This document shows positions 1 through 7,798 of a stretch of DNA of 64,000 nucleotides, one piece after another. The notes under the pieces were generated by a model. The model was given only the letters and a program-made list of their open reading frames with translations. It did no database searches and was not told where the DNA came from. The stretch spans positions 116,389-180,388 of the forward strand of contig NZ_VEGH01000009.1 of assembly GCF_007679345.1 (NCBI RefSeq). Direction: 5' to 3'. The DNA comes from Cellulosimicrobium cellulans (GTDB taxonomy: Bacteria > Actinomycetota > Actinomycetes > Actinomycetales > Cellulomonadaceae). Numbering within the stretch: position 1 is the first letter of the stretch; each line of letters opens with the position of its first letter. The position numbers and the translations under genes are program-made.

Positions 1-900
1 CCGGACTTCAAGCTGGAGAAGCGGCACATCGACCGCCGCCTGGAGCAGATGGCCGCCGAGGGCACCCGGTTCCGCCCGAACGTGGCGATCGGCCGGGACA
101 TCACCTGGGCGCAGCTGCGGTCCCGGTACGACGCCGTGGTGGTCGCCACCGGCTCGACCGTGCCGCGCGAGCTGCCGCTGCCCGGCCGCGACCTGGCCGG
201 CATCCACCCCGCGATGGAGTACCTGTCCCGGTCGAACAAGCTCGTCGCCGGCCAGGACGTCCCGGACGCCATCGACGCGGCCGGCAAGCACGTCGTGGTC
301 ATCGGCGGCGGCGACACCGGCTCCGACTGCGTCGGCACCGCGCTGCGCCAGGGCGCCGCGTCCGTGACGACGCTCGCCATCGGCAAGCAGCCGCCGACCG
401 AGCGCCCGGCGAACGCGCCGTGGCCGACCGACCCGGTGCTGTTCGAGGTGTCGTCCTCGCACGAGGAGGGCGGCCAGCGCGACTACCTCGCGTCGACCGT
501 CGCGTTCGTGGGCGACGACGAGGGTCGCGTCACCCACCTGCGGCTCGCGACCACCGAGTACCTGCCCGACGGCCGCCGCGTCCCGGCGGCCGGCACCGAG
601 CGGGACATCCCGGCGGACCTGGTCCTCATCGCGATGGGCTTCACCGGCCCGGAGACCGAGGAGCTCGTCGGCCAGGCCGGCGTCGACCTCACCGCGCGCG
701 GCACCGTGGCGCGGTCGGACGACTTCGCGACCAACGTCCCCGGCGTGTTCGTCGCCGGGGACGCCGGGCGCGGTCAGTCGCTCATCGTGTGGGCGATCGC
801 CGAGGGCCGCGCCGCGGCCGCGGCGGTGGACACCTACCTGGGCGGCAGCACCGAGCTGCCCGCGCCGGTCACGGCGGGGACCGTGGCGCTGCGGGCCTGA
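1..900 (+). CDS. gltD: Glutamate synthase small subunit, 5'-truncated by the window edge
   Basis: The beta subunit of NADPH-dependent glutamate synthase supplies electrons from NADPH, through FAD and Fe-S clusters, to the large subunit that makes glutamate from glutamine and 2-oxoglutarate. The frame is open from base 1, beginning PDFKLEKR, which in this family directly follows the FAD-binding GGLLRYGIP stretch, so roughly the first 40% lies outside the window. The second nucleotide-binding motif (VVVIGGGDTGSDC) and the C-terminal FAD motif (GVFVAGDAGRGQS) are visible. A 13-bp stem terminator follows. The upstream neighbour is expected to be gltB, but that is inference. The next gene is a paralogue. 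Confidence 0.95.
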   Translation, partial: PDFKLEKRHIDRRLEQMAAEGTRFRPNVAIGRDITWAQLRSRYDAVVVATGSTVPRELPLPGRDLAGIHPAMEYLSRSNKLVAGQDVPDAIDAAGKHVVVIGGGDTGSDCVGTALRQGAASVTTLAIGKQPPTERPANAPWPTDPVLFEVSSSHEEGGQRDYLASTVAFVGDDEGRVTHLRLATTEYLPDGRRVPAAGTERDIPADLVLIAMGFTGPETEELVGQAGVDLTARGTVARSDDFATNVPGVFVAGDAGRGQSLIVWAIAEGRAAAAAVDTYLGGSTELPAPVTAGTVALRA

Positions 901-921
901 GCCCGCGCCCCGCCGGCCCGC

Positions 922-965
922 CACGACGCCCGCCCGCCCCGCACCCGGGGCCGGCGGGCGTCGTG
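922..965 (+). terminator. Rho-independent-type hairpin after the first gltD
   Basis: A perfect 13-bp inverted repeat (arms 922-934 and 953-965, loop 18 nt) lies 21 bases after the stop codon. No U-tract follows, as is usual in high-GC actinobacteria. It separates the two gltD-type genes into different transcription units. Confidence 0.7.
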
Positions 966-980
966 CGTGCGGGACGTCCG

Positions 981-996
981 GCCCACCCGGGTGGGC
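981..996. promoter_or_regulatory. 16-bp perfect palindrome in the gltD paralogue promoter
   Basis: GCCCACCCGGGTGGGC is a perfect palindrome that covers the expected -35 region of the -10 box at 1008-1013. That position suits an operator. The binding protein is unknown. Confidence 0.4.
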
Positions 997-1007
997 GGGG
1001 CGGCGCC

Positions 1008-1013
1008 TAGCGT
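1008..1013 (+). promoter_or_regulatory. -10 box of a leaderless transcript (TAGCGT)
   Basis: TAGCGT fits TANNNT and ends 8 bases before the ATG at 1022, with no Shine-Dalgarno between them. This geometry means transcription would start at or next to the start codon. The same box and spacing recurs before several other genes in the window. Confidence 0.55.
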
Positions 1014-1021
1014 CACCGGGC

Positions 1022-2500
1022 ATGGCCGACCCCAAGGGCTTCCTCACCCACCGCGCGCGCGAGACCCCGCCGAACCGGCCCGTGCCGGTGCGGCTCCTGG
1101 ACTGGCAGGAGGTGCACGGCCACCGCGCCGGGCGCCCCGAGGACGTCGCCCGCGTCCAGCGGCAGGCGTCCCGGTGCATGGACTGCGGCGTGCCGTTCTG
1201 CCACCACGCCTGCCCGCTCGGGGCGCTCGCGCCCGAGTGGAACGACCTGGCGTGGCGCGGGCAGTGGGCCGACGCCGCGGAGCGGCTGCACGCGACGCAC
1301 TCCTTCCCGGAGATCACCGGGCGGGTCTGCCCGGCGCTGTGCGAGGCGTCCTGCGTGCTCGGCCTGCACGACGAGGCGGTGACGATCCGCGAGGTGGAGC
1401 TCGCGATCGCCGAGGAGGCGTTCGACCGCGGGCTCGTCGCGCCGCAGGTGCCGCAGCGGCTCACGGGGCAGACGGTCGCGGTCATCGGGTCCGGGCCCGC
1501 CGGGCTCGCCGCCGCGCAGCAGCTGACCCGGGCCGGGCACACCGTCGTCGTGCACGAGCGCGCCGACGCCCCGGGCGGGCTGCTCCGGTACGGCATCCCG
1601 GAGTACAAGCTCGAGAAGCGGGTCCTGGACCGCCGGCTCGCCCAGATGACGGCCGAGGGCACGCGGTTCCGCTGCGGGGTCGACGTCGGCGTGGACGTCA
1701 CGGGGGAGGAGCTGCGGGCGCGGTTCGACGCGGTGCTGGTCTGCGTCGGCTCGACCGTGCCGCGGGACCTGCCGGTGCCCGGCCGGGACCTGGCGGGCGT
1801 GCTCCCGGCGATGGACTACCTGGTCCCGGCCGGCCGGGCCGCGGCGGCGGGCGGGGAGCCCATGCCGGGCCAGCCGCTGGCGGCCGGGCTGGACGTCGTC
1901 GTGATCGGCGGCGGCGACACCGGGGCGGACTGCCTCGGGACGGCGCTGCGCCAGGGAGCCCGCTCGGTGACGCAGCTGGAGATCATGCCCGAGCCGCCGG
2001 CCGCCCGCCGGGACGCCGATCCGTGGCCGGTGTGGCCGCTGCTGCTGCGGGTCTCCTCGGCGCACGAGGAGGGCGGGGAGCGGGCGTACGCGGTCACCAC
2101 CGAGGAGGTGCTGGGCGACGCCGACGGCCGGGTGCGGGCGCTGCGGGTGCGCGACGTCCGCCTGGTGGACGGCCGGCCGGAGCCGGTGCCGGGGACCGAT
2201 CGCGAGCTGCCCGCGCAGCTGGTGCTGCTCGCCCTCGGCTTCACCGGGCCGGAGCCGTCGCCGCTGCTCGCGCAGCTCGGGCTGGTGATCGGCGGGCGAC
2301 GGACGGTGGAACGTCAGGAGAACTTCGGGACCGACGTCCCAGGTGTCTACGTGGCCGGTGACGCAGGACGCGGGCAGTCGCTCGTCGTCTGGGCCGTCGC
2401 GGAGGGTCGGGCCGCCGCGGCGGCCGTAGACTCTGACCTGTCTGGCAGCACCGCCCTGCCTGCTCCCGTCACCGCGAGCACCGTGGCGATGCGTCCGTAG
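1022..2500 (+). CDS. gltD: Second glutamate synthase small subunit-like oxidoreductase
   Basis: A complete 492-residue paralogue of the preceding gene. The N-terminal Fe-S region (about residues 50-120) has the paired cysteine motifs CMDCGVPFCHHAC and CPALCEASC. An FAD Rossmann motif (VIGSGPAGLAAA, about residue 158), an NADPH motif (VVVIGGGDTGADC, about 295) and the C-terminal FAD motif (GVYVAGDAGRGQS) follow. Its C-terminus is very close to that of the first copy. It could be an alternative electron donor to GltB or serve another partner in the same oxidoreductase superfamily. It has its own terminator-separated leaderless promoter, so it is not simply co-transcribed with the first copy. 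There is no gltB-like gene beside it on the right. Confidence 0.93.
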   Translation: MADPKGFLTHRARETPPNRPVPVRLLDWQEVHGHRAGRPEDVARVQRQASRCMDCGVPFCHHACPLGALAPEWNDLAWRGQWADAAERLHATHSFPEITGRVCPALCEASCVLGLHDEAVTIREVELAIAEEAFDRGLVAPQVPQRLTGQTVAVIGSGPAGLAAAQQLTRAGHTVVVHERADAPGGLLRYGIPEYKLEKRVLDRRLAQMTAEGTRFRCGVDVGVDVTGEELRARFDAVLVCVGSTVPRDLPVPGRDLAGVLPAMDYLVPAGRAAAAGGEPMPGQPLAAGLDVVVIGGGDTGADCLGTALRQGARSVTQLEIMPEPPAARRDADPWPVWPLLLRVSSAHEEGGERAYAVTTEEVLGDADGRVRALRVRDVRLVDGRPEPVPGTDRELPAQLVLLALGFTGPEPSPLLAQLGLVIGGRRTVERQENFGTDVPGVYVAGDAGRGQSLVVWAVAEGRAAAAAVDSDLSGSTALPAPVTASTVAMRP

Positions 2501-2543
2501 ACCATCACCCGCGCACGTCCCGGCAGGCCCGGCCCACCAGGAC

Positions 2544-2556
2544 GTTCGGTCCGAAC
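2544..2556. promoter_or_regulatory. Palindrome GTTCGGTCCGAAC upstream of pyk
   Basis: A 13-base dyad, six-base arms around a central T, overlaps the position expected for the -35 element of pyk. Its core TCGGTCCGA recurs at 32260-32268 upstream of the RelA/SpoT-domain gene. Possible operator, inferred only from symmetry and position. Confidence 0.35.
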
Positions 2557-2574
2557 CGTCTGTCACGAAAGGCC

Positions 2575-2580
2575 TAGGCT
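2575..2580 (+). promoter_or_regulatory. -10 box of leaderless pyk transcript (TAGGCT)
   Basis: TAGGCT fits TANNNT and ends 7 bases before the pyk ATG. There is no Shine-Dalgarno in the gap. I see no convincing -35 element at 17-18 bp. Confidence 0.55.
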
Positions 2581-2587
2581 TTCCCCC

Positions 2588-4018
2588 ATGCGTAGAGCGA
2601 AGATCGTCTGCACCATCGGCCCCGCCACGGAGTCCGCCGAGCAGATCCAGGCCCTTGTCGACGCCGGGATGGACGTGGCGCGGCTGAACCGCAGCCACGG
2701 CGACACCGAGGTGCACGAGCGCGTGTACAACAACGTGCGCGCCGCCGCGAAGGCCTCGGGCCGTTCCGTGGCCGTCCTGGTCGACCTCCAGGGCCCGAAG
2801 ATCCGCCTCGGGCGGTTCGTCGAGGGCAAGCACTACCTCAACGAGGGTGACACCTTCACCATCACCACCGAGGACGTGCCGGGCACCAAGGAGCTCGTCT
2901 CCACCACCCACAAGGGCCTGGCCGGCGACGCCCGCGTCGGCGACCCGCTGCTGATCGACGACGGCCGCGTGCTCGTGCGCGTCACCGCCGTCGAGGGCCC
3001 GCGCGTCGTGACCCGCGTCGAGGTGGCCGGCCCGGTCTCCAACAACAAGGGCATCAACCTGCCCGGCGTGGCCGTCTCCGTCCCCGCGATGAGCGAGAAG
3101 GACGAGGAGGACCTGCGCTGGGCCCTGCGCGTCGGCGCCGACATCATCGCCCTGTCCTTCGTCCGCAACGCCGCCGACTACGACGACGTGCGCCGGATCA
3201 TGGAGGAGGAGGGCCGGGTCGTCCCGGTCATCGCCAAGGTCGAGAAGCCGCAGGCCGTCGAGGCCCTGGCCGAGATCGTCGACGCGTTCGACGGCATCAT
3301 GGTCGCCCGCGGCGACCTCGGCGTCGAGCTCCCGCTCGAGCAGGTGCCGCTGGTGCAGAAGCGCGCCGTCGAGCTGGCCCGCCGCAACGCGAAGCCGGTC
3401 ATCGTCGCCACCCAGGTGCTCGAGTCGATGACCACCAACCCGCGCCCGACCCGCGCCGAGACCTCCGACTGCGCCAACGCGGTGCTCGACGGCGCCGACG
3501 CGGTCATGCTGTCCGGCGAGACGTCGGTGGGCGACTACCCGATCGAGACGGTCCGCACCATGGCCCGGATCATCGAGGCGACCGAGGAGCTCGGCCGGGA
3601 GCGCATCGCACCGCTCGGCTCGACCCCGCACACCCGCGGTGGCGCGATCACCCGCGCCGCCGCCGAGATCGGCGAGACCCTCGGCGTGAAGTACCTCGTG
3701 ACCTTCACGCAGTCCGGCGACTCCGCGCGCCGCATGTCCCGCCTCCGCTCGTCCATCCCGCTGCTGGCGTTCACCCCGCAGGCCTCGGTCCGCAACACCC
3801 TGTCGCTGAGCTGGGGCACGCAGACGTACGAGGTGCCGCAGGTCGAGCACACGGACGCGATGGTCCAGCAGGTCGAGCACACCCTGCGCGCGCAGGGCCT
3901 CGCCGAGGTGGGCGACTACGTCGTCGTCGTGGCCGGCACGCCGGTCGGCGTCGTCGGGTCGACCAACTCGATCATCGTGCACAAGATCGGCGACGACGCC
4001 TCGGGCCGCGTGGCCTGA
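2588..4018 (+). CDS. pyk: Pyruvate kinase
   Basis: Converts phosphoenolpyruvate and ADP to pyruvate and ATP, the last step of glycolysis, in the cytosol. The 476 residues are the usual length for the actinobacterial enzyme. The N-terminus RRAKIVCTIGPA is the family signature. The catalytic stretch with its lysine (IAKVEKPQAVE, near residue 220), the metal-site glutamate, MVARGDLGVELP and the C-terminal domain are all present. The start is fixed by the conserved N-terminus and the -10 box 7 bases upstream. A strong terminator follows, so the gene is monocistronic. Confidence 0.98.
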   Translation: MRRAKIVCTIGPATESAEQIQALVDAGMDVARLNRSHGDTEVHERVYNNVRAAAKASGRSVAVLVDLQGPKIRLGRFVEGKHYLNEGDTFTITTEDVPGTKELVSTTHKGLAGDARVGDPLLIDDGRVLVRVTAVEGPRVVTRVEVAGPVSNNKGINLPGVAVSVPAMSEKDEEDLRWALRVGADIIALSFVRNAADYDDVRRIMEEEGRVVPVIAKVEKPQAVEALAEIVDAFDGIMVARGDLGVELPLEQVPLVQKRAVELARRNAKPVIVATQVLESMTTNPRPTRAETSDCANAVLDGADAVMLSGETSVGDYPIETVRTMARIIEATEELGRERIAPLGSTPHTRGGAITRAAAEIGETLGVKYLVTFTQSGDSARRMSRLRSSIPLLAFTPQASVRNTLSLSWGTQTYEVPQVEHTDAMVQQVEHTLRAQGLAEVGDYVVVVAGTPVGVVGSTNSIIVHKIGDDASGRVA

Positions 4019-4032
4019 TCCGTCCGCTCCAC

Positions 4033-4070
4033 GCGAGGGCCCCGCAGCGCACGCGCTGCGGGGCCCTCGC
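4033..4070 (+). terminator. Terminator of pyk
   Basis: A perfect 17-bp stem (arms 4033-4049 and 4054-4070) with a 4-base loop CACG, 14 bases after the stop codon. Confidence 0.85.
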
Positions 4071-4138
4071 GCGTGCGGCGACGTGCCGCCGCCGCGTGCG
4101 GCGACAGGCCGCCGCCGCGTGCGGCGACAGGCCGCCGA
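4071..4138. repeat. 23-nt tandem repeat, three copies
   Basis: The unit GCGTGCGGCGACAGGCCGCC plus GCC occurs at 4071-4093 (two bases differ), 4094-4116 and 4117-4138 (last copy incomplete). It lies in a gap with no credible gene. Confidence 0.75.
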
Positions 4139-4197
4139 GTCTCCGCAACGCGTCTCTGCGCGCGAGCAGACCCGGAGGCGCGAGGTGCAGACTCGGC

Positions 4198-4272
4198 GAG
4201 CGGCGCGGCGGGGGAGCGGCGCGGCGGGCGAGCGGCGTGGCGGGGGAGCGGCGTGGCGCGGAGCGGCGCGCG
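4198..4272. repeat. 16-nt tandem repeat, about four and a half copies
   Basis: The unit GAGCGGCGCGGCGGGG (C/T variable at base 9) starts at 4198, 4214, 4230, 4246 and 4261. It sits just upstream of the ribosome-binding site of the next gene. Slippage-generated low-complexity DNA is the simplest reading. Confidence 0.7.
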
Positions 4273-4314
4273 TGGGACCAGGGGCCCTGGTGCGGGCGGG
4301 GCGGAGGGTGTTGC

Positions 4315-4965
4315 GTGGAGCGCATGACCTCCCACCGCGCGGTGCGCGCGCTCGCGATCACGGCCACGGCGGCCGTCGGGTACACCCTCGCCCGCGGGCG
4401 GGCGCTGCACTGGGGCGCGTCCCAGGTCGAGCGGTCCGTCGGGCTGCCGGGCGACGCGCTGGTGCCGGACGCCGACCTGGTGGCGACCCGGGCCATCACC
4501 GTGCACGCCCCCGCCGAGCGGGTCTGGCCGTGGCTGGTCCAGCTCGGGCAGGGTCGCGGCGGCTTCTACAGCTACGACGCGCTGGAGGGCCTGGTCGGGC
4601 TCGGCATCACCAGCGCGGACCGGATCGAGGAGCGCTGGCAGGAGCTCGCCGTCGGCGACGAGGTGCGCCTGGCGCCGCAGGTCGGGCTGGAGGTCGCGGT
4701 CCTCGACGCGCCGCACGCCCTGGTGCTGCACGGCGCCGGTCCGGCGCTGCCCGACGAGGACACGCCGCCGTTCGACTTCGCCTGGGCGTTCGTGCTGCGG
4801 CCGGGCGCCACGCCGGGCAGCTGCCGGCTGGTCGTGCGCGAGCGCTACGCGTACACCGAGCCGTGGGCGCGGTGGATGGTCGAGGGCGTGTCCTGGGTGA
4901 GCTGGCTGATGACGGAGCGGATGCTGCGCGGCGTGCGGGACCGCGCCGAGGCGGCGCGCGACTGA
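4315..4965 (+). CDS. SRPBCC (Bet v1-like) family protein
   Basis: About 216 residues. After a weakly hydrophobic N-terminal stretch (ALAITATAAVGYTLA) comes a START/Bet v1-type domain: TRAITVHAPAERVWPWLVQL is the typical first strand and helix, followed by GRGGFYSYDALE and a closing C-terminal helix. Such folds bind hydrophobic ligands. The ligand cannot be told from sequence. The GTG at 4315 is chosen because GGAGGG at 4303-4308 is well spaced for it; the ATG at 4324 is the alternative. It is preceded by low-complexity tandem repeats. Confidence 0.75.
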   Translation: MERMTSHRAVRALAITATAAVGYTLARGRALHWGASQVERSVGLPGDALVPDADLVATRAITVHAPAERVWPWLVQLGQGRGGFYSYDALEGLVGLGITSADRIEERWQELAVGDEVRLAPQVGLEVAVLDAPHALVLHGAGPALPDEDTPPFDFAWAFVLRPGATPGSCRLVVRERYAYTEPWARWMVEGVSWVSWLMTERMLRGVRDRAEAARD

Positions 4966-5091
4966 CCCCCGGCCGCGCGTGCTGCGCGCGCCGCACCCGC
5001 CCGGCCCCGCCGCACCGCCGCGCACGTGTCGCCGCCCCGGCATACGGTCGACGACGAGGGCCGCGCACGGCGGCCGGCGAGGGGAGTGCGT

Positions 5092-5601
5092 GTGGACGGC
5101 GTGGCGGTGCTGCAGGACGGGTTCGGCCGGATCGGCGACCTGGTGCACGGGGTGCTCGACGGACTGGGGGAGGACGAGCTGACCGCCCGGCTCGGGCCGG
5201 AGGCGAACACCATCGCCTGGCTGGTCTGGCACCTGGCACGGGTCGAGGACGCCCAGGTGGCCGACGTCGCGGGCACGGAGCAGGTGTGGACGGCCGAGGG
5301 GTTCGCCGAGCAGTTCGGCCTGCCGTTCGACACCGACGCCACCGGCTACGGGCAGGGCCCGGACGAGGTGGCGCAGGTGCGCGTCGAGGGCGGCCTGCTG
5401 CGCGCCTACGCGGACGCCACCCGCGCCGCGACCGACGCCTACCTCGGCCGGCTGTCCGAGGAGGACCTGGGCCGCGTGGTCGACGAGCGCTGGGACCCGC
5501 CGGTCACCGTCGGCGTGCGGCTGGTGAGCGTGCTCGGCGACGTGCTGGAGCACGCCGGGCAGGCGGCGTTCATCAAGGGCGTGGTGCGCTCCGGGAGCTG
5601 A
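5092..5601 (+). CDS. DinB/DUF664-family protein
   Basis: A 169-residue four-helix DinB-fold protein. In actinobacteria this family includes mycothiol-dependent transferases that use a metal held by three histidines. Visible parts are NTIAWLVWHLARVEDAQ (first conserved His) and GDVLEHAGQAAFIKG near the C-terminus. Many relatives read HAGHA at the last site; here it is HAGQA, so one potential metal ligand is glutamine. The GTG at 5092 follows GAGGGGAG by 5 bases; GTG 5086 is possible. The substrate is unknown. Confidence 0.75.
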   Translation: MDGVAVLQDGFGRIGDLVHGVLDGLGEDELTARLGPEANTIAWLVWHLARVEDAQVADVAGTEQVWTAEGFAEQFGLPFDTDATGYGQGPDEVAQVRVEGGLLRAYADATRAATDAYLGRLSEEDLGRVVDERWDPPVTVGVRLVSVLGDVLEHAGQAAFIKGVVRSGS

Positions 5602-5638
5602 CCGGGCCCGACCCCGGCGCGCGCGGCAGACTGTCCCG

Positions 5639-6292
5639 GTGCGCGTCGAGCCCGTCAGCCCCGAGGTCCTGGTCGAGCGGCTCGTGGAGCGGGTGGTCGG
5701 CGGGGTGGCCGCCGCACGCGCCGCGGACGGCCCGGACCGGCGCTGGCGGGTGCTGCTCGACGGGGCGCCGCCGACGGCCCCGGGCGCGCTCGCGGACGCG
5801 CTCGTCGAGCCGCTGCGCGCCCGCGGGCACTCCGCGGTCCGGGTGCGCGCGGGGGACTTCCTGCGCCCGGCCGGCGTGCGGTTCGAGCACGGGCGGGAGG
5901 ACCCGGACGCGCTGCTCGACGACGCGCTGGACGCCGGCGCGCTGATCCGCGAGGTGCTGGACCCGCTGGGCCCGGGAGGGGACGGCACCTACCTGCCGGC
6001 GCTGTGGGACGCGGCGCGGGAGCGGTCGGCCCGCGCGACCCGGGTGCCGGTCGCGCCCGGCACGGTGCTGCTGCTGGACGGCGGCCTGCTGCTCGGGCGG
6101 GGGCTGCCCGCGGACCTGACCGTGCACCTCGCGGTGCGACCCGAGACCCTCGAGCGGCGCACGCCGCCCGCCGACGTGTGGCGGCTGGCCGCCGAGGAGC
6201 GGTACCGCGCGGAGGCCGACCCGGAGCGCACCGCGGACGTGGTCGTCCGGGTGGACGACCCGCGGCGCCCCGGCTGGGTGCTCGAGGCCTGA
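5639..6292 (+). CDS. Uridine kinase-like P-loop protein lacking the Walker A lysine
   Basis: A 217-residue protein with the layout of actinobacterial uridine kinase-like NTPases: a DG-x-P strand-loop after RRWRVLL, a helix ADALVEPLRARG, GDFLRP, a late TVLLLDGGLLL strand (Walker B-like) and a C-terminal VVVRVDDP. The expected phosphate-binding loop reads DGAPPTAPGALAD (from residue 41), with no GK[ST]. It is therefore unlikely to be an active kinase of the usual type. The start GTG at 5639 is preceded by CAGACT, a near -10 box. Confidence 0.6.
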   Translation: MRVEPVSPEVLVERLVERVVGGVAAARAADGPDRRWRVLLDGAPPTAPGALADALVEPLRARGHSAVRVRAGDFLRPAGVRFEHGREDPDALLDDALDAGALIREVLDPLGPGGDGTYLPALWDAARERSARATRVPVAPGTVLLLDGGLLLGRGLPADLTVHLAVRPETLERRTPPADVWRLAAEERYRAEADPERTADVVVRVDDPRRPGWVLEA

Positions 6293-6452
6293 CCAGCTCG
6301 TCCACCGGGGCGCCACCGGATCGTCACGAGCGACTGGATATCGTTCTCGACAAGGCCGGCGCCGCCGGCCGCAGCCGGTGCGCGCGGTCGGACGGCCGCG
6401 TACCTCGACGCCCGCGCGCCGCGCTGAGCACGCACGACGACCGGAGGCCGCC

Positions 6453-7751
6453 GTGACCCCGCCCCCCGCCCGCCCGCAGCCCGCCCGCCCCGCCCGTCCC
6501 CAGCCCGCCCGCCCCGCGTCGGAGCAGCCCGGCCCCGACGGCGTCGACTACCACGCGGTGTTCGCCGCACTCCCCGCCCCCAAGCTCGTGGTGGCGCCCG
6601 ACGGGACGGTGCTCGACATGAACGCGGCGTTCCGTGCCGCGTTCGAGGTCCCGCCCGAGGAGGTGGTCGGGCACGGGCTGGGCGACGTGCTCCCGGTCGC
6701 CTCGCGGCGCGAGGTGCTGGCCGCGGTCCGCGCCGCCGCCCACACCGCGCGGCCGCAGACCGTCGGTCCGGGCCCGGCCGGCGACGGCGGTGCCGCACCC
6801 TGGTGGCTCCTGACCGTGACGCCGGCGACCGGTCGGACCGGCGCGGTCACGGCCCTGGTGCTCCGGGCCGCCGACGTCACGGCGGTCATGGTCGGTGGCG
6901 CGCTCGCACCCGCCGCGCTCGCGCCCGCCGGGCTCGTGCCCGCCGCGCCGGGCGGTCCCGCACCGGCCGGGGCCGGCCCGCTCCCGGTCGTCGACGCCCT
7001 GCTGCACGCCGTGGGCGTCGAGCGGGCCGAGACCGACCGGCTGCACGGAGCGGTGCTCACCCCGCTGCCCGCCGTGCCCGGGCTCGAGCTCGACGTCCGG
7101 TACCGGCCCGCGCACGCGCGGAGCCGGGTCGGTGGGGACTGGTACGACGCCTTCGTCCGGCCGTCCGGGGACACCGTGCTCGTGGTGGGGGACGTGACCG
7201 GCCACGACGTGACGGCGGCGGCCGGGATGCGGCGGCTGCGGGGGACCGTCCGGACGCTCGCGTACGCGGAGGGCACCGGGCCTGCCGCGACGCTGAGCCG
7301 GGCCGAGCGCACGTTGGCCGGGCTCGGTGGCGACGTCACGGCGACGGCTCTCGTGGCGTCGCTCGGCCCGCCCGGGTCGGACGACGTGGTGCGCTGGGCG
7401 TCCGCCGGCCACCTCCCGCCCGTGCTCGTCCGCGCCGACGGGAGCGCGGCCCCGTTGGCCGGGGCCCCGGAGCTGCTGCTCGGCGTGGACCCGGGGACGG
7501 CGCGCACCGACCGGACCGTCGTCCTCACGGCCGGGGAGTCCCTGCTGCTGTTCACCGACGGGCTGGTGGAGCGGCGCGGCGAGTCGGTCGCGTGCGGCTT
7601 GGAACGGCTGGTCGCGACGCTCCCGGAGGTCCGGCGCGCGGGCGGGGCGCTCGACCTGGACGCGCTCCTGCGCCGGTGCGGCCCGCCCGCCGGGGAGGAC
7701 GACGTGACCGTGCTCGCGGCCCGGCGGCCGCCCGGACCCGCCGGGCCGTGA
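6453..7751 (+). CDS. PAS-domain PP2C/SpoIIE-type serine phosphatase
   Basis: A 432-residue signalling phosphatase. A Pro/Arg/Ala-rich N-terminus carries the short repeat RPQPARPA twice. A PAS domain follows (about 30-150, VVAPDGTVLDMNAAFRAAFE), then an Ala/Pro linker, then a SpoIIE/PP2C catalytic domain (about 200-428). The metal motifs are intact: GGDWYD at 227-232, GDVTGHD, FTDGLVERR and DDVTVLAAR. These enzymes usually dephosphorylate anti-sigma-factor antagonists in partner-switching stress pathways. No kinase or antagonist gene is adjacent. The start is GTG 6453 with GGAGG 5 bases upstream. Confidence 0.88.
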   Translation: MTPPPARPQPARPARPQPARPASEQPGPDGVDYHAVFAALPAPKLVVAPDGTVLDMNAAFRAAFEVPPEEVVGHGLGDVLPVASRREVLAAVRAAAHTARPQTVGPGPAGDGGAAPWWLLTVTPATGRTGAVTALVLRAADVTAVMVGGALAPAALAPAGLVPAAPGGPAPAGAGPLPVVDALLHAVGVERAETDRLHGAVLTPLPAVPGLELDVRYRPAHARSRVGGDWYDAFVRPSGDTVLVVGDVTGHDVTAAAGMRRLRGTVRTLAYAEGTGPAATLSRAERTLAGLGGDVTATALVASLGPPGSDDVVRWASAGHLPPVLVRADGSAAPLAGAPELLLGVDPGTARTDRTVVLTAGESLLLFTDGLVERRGESVACGLERLVATLPEVRRAGGALDLDALLRRCGPPAGEDDVTVLAARRPPGPAGP

Positions 7752-7755
7752 CCGC

Positions 7756-7790
7756 CCGCGGAGCGGCGCCGCACAGGCGCCGCTCCGCGG
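7756..7790. terminator. Bidirectional terminator between convergent genes
   Basis: A perfect 15-bp stem (7756-7770 and 7776-7790) with a 5-base loop lies between the stop codons of the PAS-PP2C gene (7751, + strand) and the hydrolase gene (7799, - strand). Confidence 0.85.
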
Positions 7791-7798
7791 GGCACCCG

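Noticed and set aside
2427..2432. A perfect TAGACT -10 box inside the gltD paralogue as a possible pyk promoter
   Set aside because: It is 155 bp from pyk, lacks a -35 element at 16-19 bp, and a better-placed box lies 7 bases before the pyk ATG.
1013..3982. A 989-codon minus-strand frame across gltD and pyk
   Set aside because: It is the shadow of two well-recognised genes on the other strand and has no family signature.
4071..4272. Tandem repeats as a CRISPR array
   Set aside because: The units are contiguous with no unique spacers and there are no cas genes.
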